In this document: piece after piece, positions 41,858 through 50,540 of the stretch
How the letters are laid out: every line of letters starts with the position of its first letter
Position numbering within the stretch: the stretch's first letter is position 1
NCBI GenBank assembly: GCA_017444385.1
Contig: JAFSWQ010000005.1
Coordinates: 1 to 64,000 of the forward strand
DNA length: 64,000 nt
Reading direction: 5' to 3'
From: Clostridia bacterium
GTDB taxonomy: Bacteria > Bacillota > Clostridia > Christensenellales > CAG-1252
Notes under the pieces: generated by a model
What the model was told of the DNA's origin: nothing
The model's database searches: none
The model's input: the letters and a program-made list of their open reading frames with translations, nothing else
Position numbers and translations under genes: made by a program

Positions 41858-42391
41858 ATGAAAAAAGTAGTTATTATCAGTACGAGTTTGAGAAGCGGAA
41901 GCAATTCCGAAGCGATAGCCGAAGCGGTCGCAAAAGGCGCAAGAGAAGCGGGAAACGACGTTACCGTAATTTCTTTGAAGAACAAAAATTTAGCGTTTTG
42001 CAAAGGCTGTATGGCGTGCCAAAAGTTAGGTAAGTGCGTAATTAAAGACGACGCAAACGATATTACCGACGCTATTTGTTCGTCCGACGTGGTAGTTTGG
42101 GCGACTCCTATATACTATTATTCGGTAAGCGGAAGTATGAAAACTATGATAGATAGGGCGAATTCGCTTTATACTCGCGACTACAAATTCCGCGAGGTTT
42201 ATCTTGTCGCTACCGCCGCGGACGACGCGGAAAACGCCGTAGACGGCGCGAAAAAGTGCGTTCAAGGTTGGATAGATTGCCTTGAAAAAGTTGAGTCCTT
42301 CAAGACCTTTTTCGCGGGCGGAATAGAGAACTCAAATAGCGTTCCTACGGATATTCTTAACGAAGCCTGCGACCTCGGGAATGGCATTTGA
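41858..42391 (+). CDS. NADPH-dependent FMN reductase / iron-sulphur flavoprotein-like
   Basis: A 177-residue flavodoxin-fold protein. The N-terminal ISTSLRSGSNSEAIA binds the FMN phosphate, ATPIYYYSVSGSMKTMIDR is the conserved FMN-contact stretch, and the Cys set CKGCMACQKLGKC (about 48-60) is the cluster-type Cys motif seen in iron-sulphur flavoproteins. It may therefore carry a 4Fe-4S cluster or only a flavin. The last 11 bases overlap the next gene. The C-terminus is shorter than in some homologues but no frame break is evident. Confidence 0.83.
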   Translation: MKKVVIISTSLRSGSNSEAIAEAVAKGAREAGNDVTVISLKNKNLAFCKGCMACQKLGKCVIKDDANDITDAICSSDVVVWATPIYYYSVSGSMKTMIDRANSLYTRDYKFREVYLVATAADDAENAVDGAKKCVQGWIDCLEKVESFKTFFAGGIENSNSVPTDILNEACDLGNGI

Positions 42392-43592
42392 ATATATAAA
42401 TATCAATATTAAAACGCTTAAAATGGATACGCGTATCGTTCTCGACGAACTAAAAAAGCCGAGTATAAAAAGACTATTACCCGCGCTGATCTCCCTTTCT
42501 GTCAGCGTGATTTTTCTCATCATTTTATTGATATTGAGAACGAATTCCGCCGTTTGCGAGAGTATAACGCGGAACGTGACTTTGAAAATGAACGCTTGGG
42601 CGGGGGCTTCCTCGGGGAAGGTCTCTTTCTCGGTTTTCGAGACGTTTTTGATAGTAGCCGTTGCACTTCTTATCCTTTTCGTGATTAGAATTATCGCCTT
42701 ACTTGCGACGAAACGAGGGTTTTTCGCATTGCGTACCCTTATTGTTTTGTTTTCGTTGGCTACTCTTTTCGGGTGCTATTACTTGTTTACCGCTGGTTTC
42801 GCCTATAATCGCGCGCTTTTACCTATCTATTGCGAAGAAAATCCCGATTACTACGAATTCTACGAAGCAGTAAAGTATTTCAAAAATGATTACGACGTGC
42901 TTTCGGAAAAGTTCGCTCGCGATGAAAACGGCTCGGTGATATCGCCGTACACCCTTGACGAACTCGGCGAGATATTTAGAAAAGAGTATTCGCGCATACT
43001 CGGCGAAGAGGTTTTTTCTTTCGATTGCAAACCTCTTAAATTGTTGTCGGGTTATTTCACCAAAACCGGTATTACGGGCATCACCTTTACGCCTACCGGC
43101 GACTGCGGCTTGAACGTCTATCAACCGCCTAGCGAATTGACGGGGACGGCTGCGCACGAGGCGGCGCATTCTTTGGGTATCATGAGAGAACGCGACGCAA
43201 ACGTGATTTCCTGTTATCTGCTTATATCTTCGGATGACGACTATTTGCGTTATTGCGGTTACTATAATTACTACGGCTATCTTCTAAACGCTCTTGCCTT
43301 AAACTATGAAAAGAACGAATACGCCGCAGTGTATCCTTCTTATCTTGTTCTTAAAGAAGCCGACTATCAAGCGAAGTTTTGGGCTTCTCAAAAGTCGTTT
43401 TTGGACGAAGTCGGGGATTTTTTCAATTCTTTGTATCTTAAAATGTCGGGTGTTAAAGAAGGAACCGCAAATTACTATTCGCACACGATTTCGGGGGACG
43501 AGTACGTTCAAGGGGACAGGACTTTCGTTAAAGTGGAATACAACGAATTTCAAAGAGCGTTTTTAAGAGTGTATTACGATTCTTTGGAATAG
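42381..43592 (+). CDS. DUF3810-type membrane protein with HExxH motif
   Basis: A 403-residue protein. Three hydrophobic segments (about 33-52, 85-112 and 118-140) are followed by an outer or soluble domain with AAHEAAHSLG, an HExxH zinc-metallopeptidase motif. The pattern of N-terminal membrane helices followed by HExxH and a Tyr-rich stretch fits the DUF3810 group, whose function is unknown. The ATG at 42381 overlaps the flavodoxin gene by 11 bases and has only a weak binding site; an ATG at 42423 is possible. It could be a membrane-bound protease. The terminator is weak or absent. Confidence 0.72.
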   Translation: MAFEYININIKTLKMDTRIVLDELKKPSIKRLLPALISLSVSVIFLIILLILRTNSAVCESITRNVTLKMNAWAGASSGKVSFSVFETFLIVAVALLILFVIRIIALLATKRGFFALRTLIVLFSLATLFGCYYLFTAGFAYNRALLPIYCEENPDYYEFYEAVKYFKNDYDVLSEKFARDENGSVISPYTLDELGEIFRKEYSRILGEEVFSFDCKPLKLLSGYFTKTGITGITFTPTGDCGLNVYQPPSELTGTAAHEAAHSLGIMRERDANVISCYLLISSDDDYLRYCGYYNYYGYLLNALALNYEKNEYAAVYPSYLVLKEADYQAKFWASQKSFLDEVGDFFNSLYLKMSGVKEGTANYYSHTISGDEYVQGDRTFVKVEYNEFQRAFLRVYYDSLE

Positions 43593-43660
43593 TTTTTTAT
43601 TTAATCTTTCCTTTTTGCTTACTTTTTTGACAGCGAAAGGGATTTTTTTTGTTTTTTAGA

Positions 43661-43689
43661 TTGAAAATATAATATATATGTAGTATAAT
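43661..43689 (+). promoter_or_regulatory. Promoter of the ppa-holA-cdaA-hflX run
   Basis: TTGAAA (43661-43666), a 17-bp spacer and consensus TATAAT (43684-43689). No strong terminator is seen from here to 57384. Confidence 0.6.
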
Positions 43690-43738
43690 TGAAAATGATT
43701 TTAATGACTCGACCTATAGGTCGATAAGAGAGGTTAAT

Positions 43739-44275
43739 ATGAATATTTGGAAAGATATCGATCCTACGAGAATTATGCCCAACGATTTTATTGCCGTCAT
43801 AGAGATATCCAAGGGTATGAAGAATAAGTACGAATTGGATAAAGATACGGGTATGCTCATTCTCGACAGAGTTCTTTACACGTCCACCCATTATCCCTCG
43901 AATTACGGTTTCATTCCTTTGACCTACGCGGACGATAAGGACCCCTTGGACGTTTTAGTGCTTTGCAGCGAGAATATAGCGCCTTGCGCTCTCGTTCGCT
44001 GTTATCCTATCGGCGTTATGGGTATGACTGACGAAGGTTCTTTCGACTATAAGATAATCGCCATTCCTTACGGCGATCCTACTTTCAATAGCTATCGCAA
44101 TATCGAGGACATTCCACATCATATCACCGACGAAATCAAGCACTTCTTTAACGTCTATAAAACTTTGGAACACAAGAATACCACGGTTTTGGAAGTTATG
44201 GGTAGAGAACGCGCTCTCGAAATAATTACCGATTCCATAAGGATGTTCAGAGAAAAATTCGGCGTTAATCTATGA
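43739..44275 (+). CDS. ppa: Inorganic pyrophosphatase (family I, soluble)
   Basis: A 178-residue cytoplasmic enzyme hydrolysing pyrophosphate to phosphate. Seen are the family features YELDKDTG, YPSNYGFIP and the metal-binding DDKDPLDVLVL with its three Asp. Length is standard. AGAGG precedes the ATG. It is the first gene of a long run; its stop overlaps the next start by 4 nt (ATGA), which couples translation to the DNA polymerase delta gene. Confidence 0.93.
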   Translation: MNIWKDIDPTRIMPNDFIAVIEISKGMKNKYELDKDTGMLILDRVLYTSTHYPSNYGFIPLTYADDKDPLDVLVLCSENIAPCALVRCYPIGVMGMTDEGSFDYKIIAIPYGDPTFNSYRNIEDIPHHITDEIKHFFNVYKTLEHKNTTVLEVMGRERALEIITDSIRMFREKFGVNL

Positions 44276-45207
44276 GGTACGGGGAATTCGTCTCTTTATC
44301 GCTACCCGACGTTCCGCCTTGCCTGTACGTCGTTGGGGATCGCTACTTTATAAGGAGAGTCATAGCTTCTTTGACTTCCAAAGTGGACGACTTCGACAAA
44401 ACCCTCGTTTCTCCGCCGTCTACCGTGACGGACGGGCTTGACAAAGCCGAAAGCTTTCCGCTTTTGAGCGAGAAGAGAGTGGTCGTGTTACGTGAATTTT
44501 CCCGCCTTTCGGACGTTGACAAAGGCTATCTCGAAAAGTACGCCGCCGATCCCACTCCCACCACCGTGTTCGTTTTGGTGGGCGAAACGTTTAAGTCGGT
44601 CAAAGGCTACGAGCTTGTAGATTGCAATGTTTCGGATCGAGCCGTCGTAAAGGAAGCGATCGTATTTGAGATGAAAAACCTCGGTTGCTTCGTCACTCCC
44701 GCCGCGATAAACCTTTTGATGGATTATTGCGACGAAGATATGGGAAAAATAACTTCCGAGTGCGTGAAACTTTCCTCTTACGTGGGGAAGGGCGGAACGG
44801 TAGACGTTCCCGACGTGGAAGTATGCGTTACCCCCGACGTGTCGTATAAGATATATCAACTCGGCGACCTCGTTTCAAACGGCAAATATGCCGAAACTTA
44901 CGAGCTTGTCGCAAAATTGGGCGTAGAGCCCACAACGCTACTTGCGACGCTGACCAAGTACTATCGCAACGTATTTTACGCAAAGATATACAAGGGCGAC
45001 AGCGCCGACCTGGCGAATTATTTAAAAATAAAACCCTATCCGCTTTCGCTTGCCGCTAAGACCGCGAAAAACTATTCCGCAGTAGCCTTATTGAACTTAT
45101 TGAAGCTTCTTTACGAATTGGAATACAAGATCAAGTCGGGCGTTACTTCGGGGGAAGAGGCGATGGAATTGGCTATAGCCGAAGCGATAGAAAGGAGAAA
45201 ACGTTGA
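44272..45207 (+). CDS. holA: DNA polymerase III delta subunit
   Basis: A 311-residue protein following the HolA pattern: an N-terminal AAA-like domain (YVVGDRYFIRRVI, then FPLLSEKRVVVLREF and the threonine-rich TTVFVLVGE), a middle lid domain (CFVTPAAINLLMDYCDEDMGKITSECVKLS) and a C-terminal collar (YELEYKIKSGVTSGEEAMELAI). It is part of the clamp loader that opens the sliding clamp. Length is slightly below the usual 330-340. It overlaps the genes on both sides by 4 nt. Confidence 0.85.
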   Translation: MRYGEFVSLSLPDVPPCLYVVGDRYFIRRVIASLTSKVDDFDKTLVSPPSTVTDGLDKAESFPLLSEKRVVVLREFSRLSDVDKGYLEKYAADPTPTTVFVLVGETFKSVKGYELVDCNVSDRAVVKEAIVFEMKNLGCFVTPAAINLLMDYCDEDMGKITSECVKLSSYVGKGGTVDVPDVEVCVTPDVSYKIYQLGDLVSNGKYAETYELVAKLGVEPTTLLATLTKYYRNVFYAKIYKGDSADLANYLKIKPYPLSLAAKTAKNYSAVALLNLLKLLYELEYKIKSGVTSGEEAMELAIAEAIERRKR

Positions 45208-45791
45208 ACGTAACCGATTATAAAGTGAAATACTCGGAATTCGTCCGAAAGATAGCGAGAGCCCTGCCTTTGTGGGCGTGGATGATTATCGCTATCGTTA
45301 CGGGATCCTGCCGCAACTTGTTTATAGCCGAAATGACTTTTAACAGTTTGGGCAATCTTTTCGCGGCGAATATCGCGTCTTTTGTCGTGATGCTTATTTT
45401 GATGGGCGTCGCCTACGGATTGCTCGCAAGAGTGGCGGCTCGTATCGTCTATTCTTTCGGCTCGCGTATATACTTCAAAAATACCGCGTTCGTACCCGAC
45501 TACAATTTAAGAAGGTTGCCAATGGGCTATAACGAATTCTGCGCGGTCTTTATGTTTTTGACTTCGGTATATAACGTCTTCGCAGTGGCGTTCAATTTGC
45601 TTATGTACGTCGCGCCTACCGCGTATTATCTTTGGGTGTTCCTCTCGAACTTGTTTCTGATAGCGTCCTTCGTGGCGGGTTGGTTCGTGATTCGCGGAGC
45701 CGCGGAAGATTGGCAGGTCAAGAGATTGTTTATCGCTCTCGGTATTCCCGCAAGCCTCATAATGATAATTTGCGTTTTAGGAGGTGTGTGA
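45204..45791 (+). CDS. Small membrane protein of unknown function
   Basis: A 195-residue protein with about five hydrophobic segments and a short N-terminal cytoplasmic stretch. No motif is recognised. Its start overlaps holA by 4 nt and its stop shares a base with the next start (TGATG), so it is tightly coupled to the peptidase-like gene. The two may form a membrane unit. Confidence 0.75.
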   Translation: MNVTDYKVKYSEFVRKIARALPLWAWMIIAIVTGSCRNLFIAEMTFNSLGNLFAANIASFVVMLILMGVAYGLLARVAARIVYSFGSRIYFKNTAFVPDYNLRRLPMGYNEFCAVFMFLTSVYNVFAVAFNLLMYVAPTAYYLWVFLSNLFLIASFVAGWFVIRGAAEDWQVKRLFIALGIPASLIMIICVLGGV

Positions 45792-47200
45792 TGAAAAAGG
45801 TTTTGATATTTACGCTTATCGTTTTCATCGTAGCCTTCACGTTTTCACCCGCGTTGACCGTCGGGGCGGAAGAGGTTTCCTTGAAAGACGCTTATTCGAT
45901 TTTCGAAGATTACGCGTCTAAATTCCCCGATAGAACGGCGGGAAGCACGGGCGAGACTAACGCCGCTTCGTATATAGCCGAGGCGCTTTCTTCGATAAAG
46001 ACTTCGAGCGGTAGCGCTTACGTCGGCGTTAAAGGCGGTAGCGCAGTAGAAAACTATATCGAGGTTTTTTCCGCCACCATACCCGATCCTACGGTTTCGG
46101 GCGGTGTACGCGATATTATTTCGCGCAACGTGATAGCCTATAAACGCAGCAAAACCGCAAACGCTAAACTGTTGGTGATTAGTTGCGAATACGGCAACGC
46201 CTATTCCTTGAAGGACGGTTACGGCGACGAATACAAGAGCGAAGGCGCGTACGAATTCGCTACTTCGGTAGCCGCGCTATTATCCATCGCCTATCAATTG
46301 AGAAATACCGAATTGAGTTTCGACGTGGCTTTCACGTTTTTCGGCGCGGGTTGCTACGAAAGTTCGGGCGTTAAAGAATTCTTGAAAACCAACGAGCAAA
46401 CTCTATTAGGGAATATAGATCTTTACGCTGTCGGCGGCGGCAAAGACCTCAACGTTTACTACGACGAAATAGCTACCAAACACGGCAAGTATATAGACGC
46501 TCGTATCGCAAAATTCGGCTACGATATAAAGTCCGCTCCTTTCGACAAGAAATACTTCTCGCTTGATTCGGACGCTTTTGCTTTGAGGCACGTCGGGCTT
46601 TCTTCGTCGAACTACTTCTTCTTGAAAGAGGGTGTTCCCAGCGTGGAATTGTTCGGCTACGACTGGCAGTCTTTCGGTAACTCTACCATTCTCGGTACTT
46701 CGTCGGATACGCTGTCGTATATGAATGCTAATTACGACCATAAGACCGTAAGCGAGAGACTTATTCTCGTTCGTGACTTTGTCGTGGGTACTGTGGCGAC
46801 CGACGGCGAGCTTGCGGAGGCGTTCGGTTCTTATAAAGGCGGTTACGGCGGTTTGACTCGTCGCTCGACCTATTGGGTATTTACGGGCGTGGCTCTTGGC
46901 GTAATAGTATTGCTCGTAGTTGCGGGCGGATTATACTATTCGAAGAAGACGATGACTTCTAACGTTCCTTCGTTTACCGTTAAACCCGATATTGTAGAAA
47001 AGCCCGATAGAGACGACGTTTACGATTTTCTCGACGGCGAAGAATCTACTGACGATTCGCCTACAAACGACGGTTCTTCCGAAAACGAGCCGACCGATAA
47101 CGATTACTTCGGATCGGAAAGCGTGGCTCAAAATGAAGAAGAATCGAAAGAAAAAGAAAATAATAGTCGCGATGACGACGATATATTTGGAGAATTATAA
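45791..47200 (+). CDS. Membrane-anchored M28 peptidase-like protein, probably inactive
   Basis: A 469-residue protein: a signal peptide (1-26), an ectodomain (about 27-350) with the alternating strand and helix order of M28 aminopeptidases (GSTGETNAASYIAEAL, LLVISCEYGNAY, DVAFTFFGAGCYESSGVKEFL, GVPSVELFGYDW), one membrane helix (about 361-383) and an acidic, Asp/Glu/Ser-rich cytoplasmic tail of 85 residues. The zinc ligands expected in the family are not seen: the usual His-Asp of the first metal site is replaced by SCEYGNAY, and the EE pair by GAGCYES. I infer a pseudoenzyme, perhaps a sensor. An in-frame upstream extension to 45632 overlaps the previous gene and is rejected in favour of the ATG with a signal peptide. 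cdaA starts 2 bases after the stop. Confidence 0.7.
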   Translation: MKKVLIFTLIVFIVAFTFSPALTVGAEEVSLKDAYSIFEDYASKFPDRTAGSTGETNAASYIAEALSSIKTSSGSAYVGVKGGSAVENYIEVFSATIPDPTVSGGVRDIISRNVIAYKRSKTANAKLLVISCEYGNAYSLKDGYGDEYKSEGAYEFATSVAALLSIAYQLRNTELSFDVAFTFFGAGCYESSGVKEFLKTNEQTLLGNIDLYAVGGGKDLNVYYDEIATKHGKYIDARIAKFGYDIKSAPFDKKYFSLDSDAFALRHVGLSSSNYFFLKEGVPSVELFGYDWQSFGNSTILGTSSDTLSYMNANYDHKTVSERLILVRDFVVGTVATDGELAEAFGSYKGGYGGLTRRSTYWVFTGVALGVIVLLVVAGGLYYSKKTMTSNVPSFTVKPDIVEKPDRDDVYDFLDGEESTDDSPTNDGSSENEPTDNDYFGSESVAQNEEESKEKENNSRDDDDIFGEL

Positions 47201-47202
47201 AA

Positions 47203-48036
47203 ATGGAAGCGCTTAAGAATTATTTGGAAACTGCAAATTGGACTTTGATCTTCGACGCGGCGATATTCCTCGCCGTTATGATAGCGATGATCGTGTTTTT
47301 GGCGAAGAAACACAACTATAAACTTATCGCGTTCGGTATCGTGTACGTGTTGCTTTTCGCCGCTTTGGAAGTGGTTGTCTTCGCGTCGGACGGTCAATAC
47401 CTGCGTATCGGCGCGTTTATCGCAAGGTACTTTACGGTATTTTTGATAGTCGCGTTTTGTATAGTTTATCAAACCGATTTAAGAACCTCGTTTTTGCGTA
47501 ACGCAAATAGAAAGGACTCGAAATACGTTACTCACGGCGACAGCGAGGACGATCTTATCGAATCCGCTAACGAGATAGTCAAGGCGGTACAAGCCCTCTC
47601 TAAATCGGATACGGGCGCTTTGATACTCGTTTGCCCCGGTAGCGTGCCCAGCTCCATCGTTGACACGGGTACCCGTTTGAATTGCTTGGTATCCTGCTCT
47701 GTATTGCAAAGTATCTTCAATACGAAAGCGCCTTTGCACGACGGCGCTGTAATAATCAAAAACAATACCATCATAGCAGCCGGTTGTTTCTTGCCGCTTA
47801 CCTCGCGTACCGACCTCGATAAGACTTTGGGTACTCGTCACCGCGCCGCTATCGGCGTTACCGAGTGCGCGGACGTTATGGCTATAGTCGTCAGCGAAGA
47901 GTCGGGTATCGTATCCGTCGCAAAGAAAGATCCTAATAATTCATTTAGAAGGTTTATCACCAGTGAGAAACTTCTCGACGAATTGTCGGGCGTTTACGGC
48001 ATCTCGGTTTTGTCGAAATTGCACAACAGAAAATAA
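47203..48036 (+). CDS. cdaA: Diadenylate cyclase CdaA
   Basis: A 277-residue membrane-bound diadenylate cyclase that makes cyclic di-AMP from two ATP. Three N-terminal membrane helices (about 14-34, 40-60 and 71-90) precede the DisA_N domain, with the catalytic DGA (180-182) and RHRAAIG (212-218) motifs intact. Cyclic di-AMP controls potassium and osmolyte uptake and cell-wall turnover in Gram-positives. The usual partners cdaR and glmM are not adjacent; instead the upstream gene encodes a membrane pseudo-peptidase. The next gene begins 2 bases downstream. Confidence 0.93.
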   Translation: MEALKNYLETANWTLIFDAAIFLAVMIAMIVFLAKKHNYKLIAFGIVYVLLFAALEVVVFASDGQYLRIGAFIARYFTVFLIVAFCIVYQTDLRTSFLRNANRKDSKYVTHGDSEDDLIESANEIVKAVQALSKSDTGALILVCPGSVPSSIVDTGTRLNCLVSCSVLQSIFNTKAPLHDGAVIIKNNTIIAAGCFLPLTSRTDLDKTLGTRHRAAIGVTECADVMAIVVSEESGIVSVAKKDPNNSFRRFITSEKLLDELSGVYGISVLSKLHNRK

Positions 48037-48038
48037 CT

Positions 48039-49238
48039 ATGAAACCCGTAAGAAGCCCGAAATTATTGCTGCCTAACGAGAACGTAGATCCTTCGAAATG
48101 GTCGGTCGTCGCTTGCGATCAATTCACTTCCGAACCCGAATATTGGGCGGAACTTCGCGAGTTCATAGGCGATTCGCCGTCTACTCTCGACCTTATTTAT
48201 CCCGAGGCGTACATAGGTAAAAGCGATTTTGAAAGCGAGGTCGACTGCATTTGCCGCAAGATGAAAGAGTATTGCGAAAAAGGCTTGTTCGTCTCTCACG
48301 ACGGTTACGTTTTGTGTAAGCGGACTATGTCGAACGGTAAAGTCCGCACGGGACTTATCGCGGAGATAGACCTCGAAGCCTACGATCCTTTCGGCTCGTT
48401 GCAAATACGCGCGACCGAAAAAACGGTAAGGGAAAGGCTTCCATTGCGTATGCGCATAAGACGGGACGCCGTTATGGAATTACCGCATATACTTATATTG
48501 CTCGACGATCCGGATAAGAAAGTTATAGAGGTTTTAAGCGATAAGAGAAAAGCGAAGTTGTATTCCTTCCCTCTCAATATGAACGGCGGATATCTCGAAG
48601 GGTACGCTTTGGATACCGATGACGTAGATAGAGCGTTCGCGTCTTTGGAATCTTCGAGAGAGGGGCGTTCCTCTTTCTATCTCGCCGTAGGCGACGGGAA
48701 TCACTCTTTGGCGGCGGCGAGAGAGTGCTGGCTCGCTATAAAAGATAAACTCGGCGAAGAAGAAAAATCTACGCACCCCGCGCGCTTCGCATTAGTGGAA
48801 ATAGTGAACTTATTCGAGGACTCTCTTTCTTTCGAACCTATTCATCGAGTAGTTACAGGCGTAGGTGAAGAATTCGTGAAGAACTTCCCGTCGGACGACG
48901 AGGGAAGGGAAATAACCCTTTTCGTTCGCGGCGAGAAAAAGGCGGTAAAACTCAAAGGGACGTCCCCCGAGATAATAGCGCGTATTCAAAACTATCTCGA
49001 CGCCTATATCGCTTCACACGACGGGGCGAAACAAGACTATATACACGGATATGAAAATCTACTTCGCGTTTCCCGTGAGGGCGTTGGTATTTTAATGCCC
49101 GCGATAGAAAAAGAGACGATGTTCTCTTACATCGAAAAAAACGGCGTGCTTACCCGTAAAGCGTTTTCAATGGGCGAAGCGGTCGATAAAAGATATTATT
49201 ATGAAAGCAGGTTCATAACGCCTGCGACGGAGGAATAA
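48039..49238 (+). CDS. DUF1015 family protein
   Basis: A 399-residue soluble protein. N-terminal VRSPKLLLPNENVDPSKW and the central FYLAVGDGNHSLAAARE are the hallmarks of DUF1015, a family of unknown function often found beside amino-acid genes. The gene lies 2 bp after cdaA and its stop overlaps the aspartate kinase start by one base. The coupling to an amino-acid kinase gene is its only functional clue. Confidence 0.83.
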   Translation: MKPVRSPKLLLPNENVDPSKWSVVACDQFTSEPEYWAELREFIGDSPSTLDLIYPEAYIGKSDFESEVDCICRKMKEYCEKGLFVSHDGYVLCKRTMSNGKVRTGLIAEIDLEAYDPFGSLQIRATEKTVRERLPLRMRIRRDAVMELPHILILLDDPDKKVIEVLSDKRKAKLYSFPLNMNGGYLEGYALDTDDVDRAFASLESSREGRSSFYLAVGDGNHSLAAARECWLAIKDKLGEEEKSTHPARFALVEIVNLFEDSLSFEPIHRVVTGVGEEFVKNFPSDDEGREITLFVRGEKKAVKLKGTSPEIIARIQNYLDAYIASHDGAKQDYIHGYENLLRVSREGVGILMPAIEKETMFSYIEKNGVLTRKAFSMGEAVDKRYYYESRFITPATEE

Positions 49239-50539
49239 TGAAAGTTTGTAAATTCGGCGGCACTTCTATGGCGAGTGCCGAAAGCATCAGAAAAGTAGCC
49301 GACATAATCAACGCGGACGCCGAAAGACGTTTCGTCGTAGTTTCCGCACCCGGTAAACGCGACTCAAACGATATCAAGATAACCGACAGTTTATACGCGA
49401 GTTTCGCGATGAAAAACGCCGAAGACAGTTATCAACTCTTCGACGCCGTGGTAAACAGATATCTCGACCTCGTTAAAGAACTCGAAATAGATATCGATAT
49501 TATGTCCACCATAAACGTATATCGCGCCAAACTTACCACGAGCGACAGGGCGGACTCGATAGTCGCTATGGGCGAACACCTTTCGGCTATGATATTGGCG
49601 AGCGTTTTGAAGTGGGACTTCGTTGACGCAAGACAGTTGATAAAATTCGATACGAAAGGCAACTTCAATTCGGAATACACCAACGACATTTGCGGCAAAG
49701 TGTTGTCTAAATACGACCACGCCGTTATTCCCGGTTTTTACGGGCAATCCCCCTCGGGTAGAACCAAAGTTTTCTCTCGCGGCGGCAGCGATATAACGGG
49801 CGCGATAGTCGCCCGCGCGATGGGCGCGGATATATACGAAAACTGGACTGACGTTTCGGGTTGTTTCGTAGCCGATCCTCGCGTAGTCAAAAATCCCAAA
49901 GTCATAAGATATATGTCGTATAGCGAGCTTCGCGAATTGAGCTATATGGGCGCGAGCGTATTGCATCCTGATAGCGTATTCCCCGTAAGAATCGCAAAGA
50001 TCCCCATCAATATCCGTAACACGTTCTCGCCCGAAGACGCGGGTACGATGATAGTCGATAAAGTTACCGAACACGATAGACTCGTCACCGGTATCGCGGG
50101 TAAGAAGAACTTCACGAGTATCTTGGTAGAAAAGGACAAGATGAACAGCGAAGTCGGCTTTACTCGTCGTTTACTCTCGGTTCTCGAACAATATGATATC
50201 AGTTTCGAGCATCTTCCTTCGGGTATCGACACCATGACCGTCGTTATCAGCGACAGCGAGATAAAAGGTCGTATCGACGACGTGGTAAAGGATATAAGAG
50301 AAGCGGTTGGCCCCGATTACATAGAGGTTCAGGATAATTTGGCGCTTATCGCGACCGTCGGTCACGGTATGAGTTACAAGCCGGGTACCGCGGCGAGATT
50401 GTTTAGCGCGTTGTCCCGTTACGGTATCAATATCCGTATGATAGACCAAGGCAGTTCGGAAATGAACATAATCCTCGCGGTAAGAAACGAGGACTTTGAT
50501 AGAACGGTCAACGCCATTTACGAGGAATTTATAAATTAA
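49238..50539 (+). CDS. lysC: Aspartate kinase
   Basis: A 433-residue enzyme phosphorylating L-aspartate, the first step to lysine, threonine and methionine. KFGGTSMA (5-12) is the kinase signature and FSRGGSDITGA binds ATP. Two ACT domains occupy the last 130 residues and bind feedback inhibitors, probably lysine or threonine. The length fits a monofunctional enzyme without homoserine dehydrogenase. The start overlaps the DUF1015 stop by one base. No lysine riboswitch is seen, and the gene is inside a run, so control is probably allosteric. Confidence 0.92.
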   Translation: MKVCKFGGTSMASAESIRKVADIINADAERRFVVVSAPGKRDSNDIKITDSLYASFAMKNAEDSYQLFDAVVNRYLDLVKELEIDIDIMSTINVYRAKLTTSDRADSIVAMGEHLSAMILASVLKWDFVDARQLIKFDTKGNFNSEYTNDICGKVLSKYDHAVIPGFYGQSPSGRTKVFSRGGSDITGAIVARAMGADIYENWTDVSGCFVADPRVVKNPKVIRYMSYSELRELSYMGASVLHPDSVFPVRIAKIPINIRNTFSPEDAGTMIVDKVTEHDRLVTGIAGKKNFTSILVEKDKMNSEVGFTRRLLSVLEQYDISFEHLPSGIDTMTVVISDSEIKGRIDDVVKDIREAVGPDYIEVQDNLALIATVGHGMSYKPGTAARLFSALSRYGINIRMIDQGSSEMNIILAVRNEDFDRTVNAIYEEFIN

Positions 50540-50540
50540 T

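Noticed and set aside
43593-43660. Terminator after the DUF3810-type gene
   Set aside because: A CCTTT/AAAGG pairing with T runs is present, but the arms match poorly and the stem is weak, so I do not call it.
49100-49237. Lysine riboswitch before aspartate kinase
   Set aside because: The gene starts one base inside the preceding coding sequence and has no leader of the needed length.
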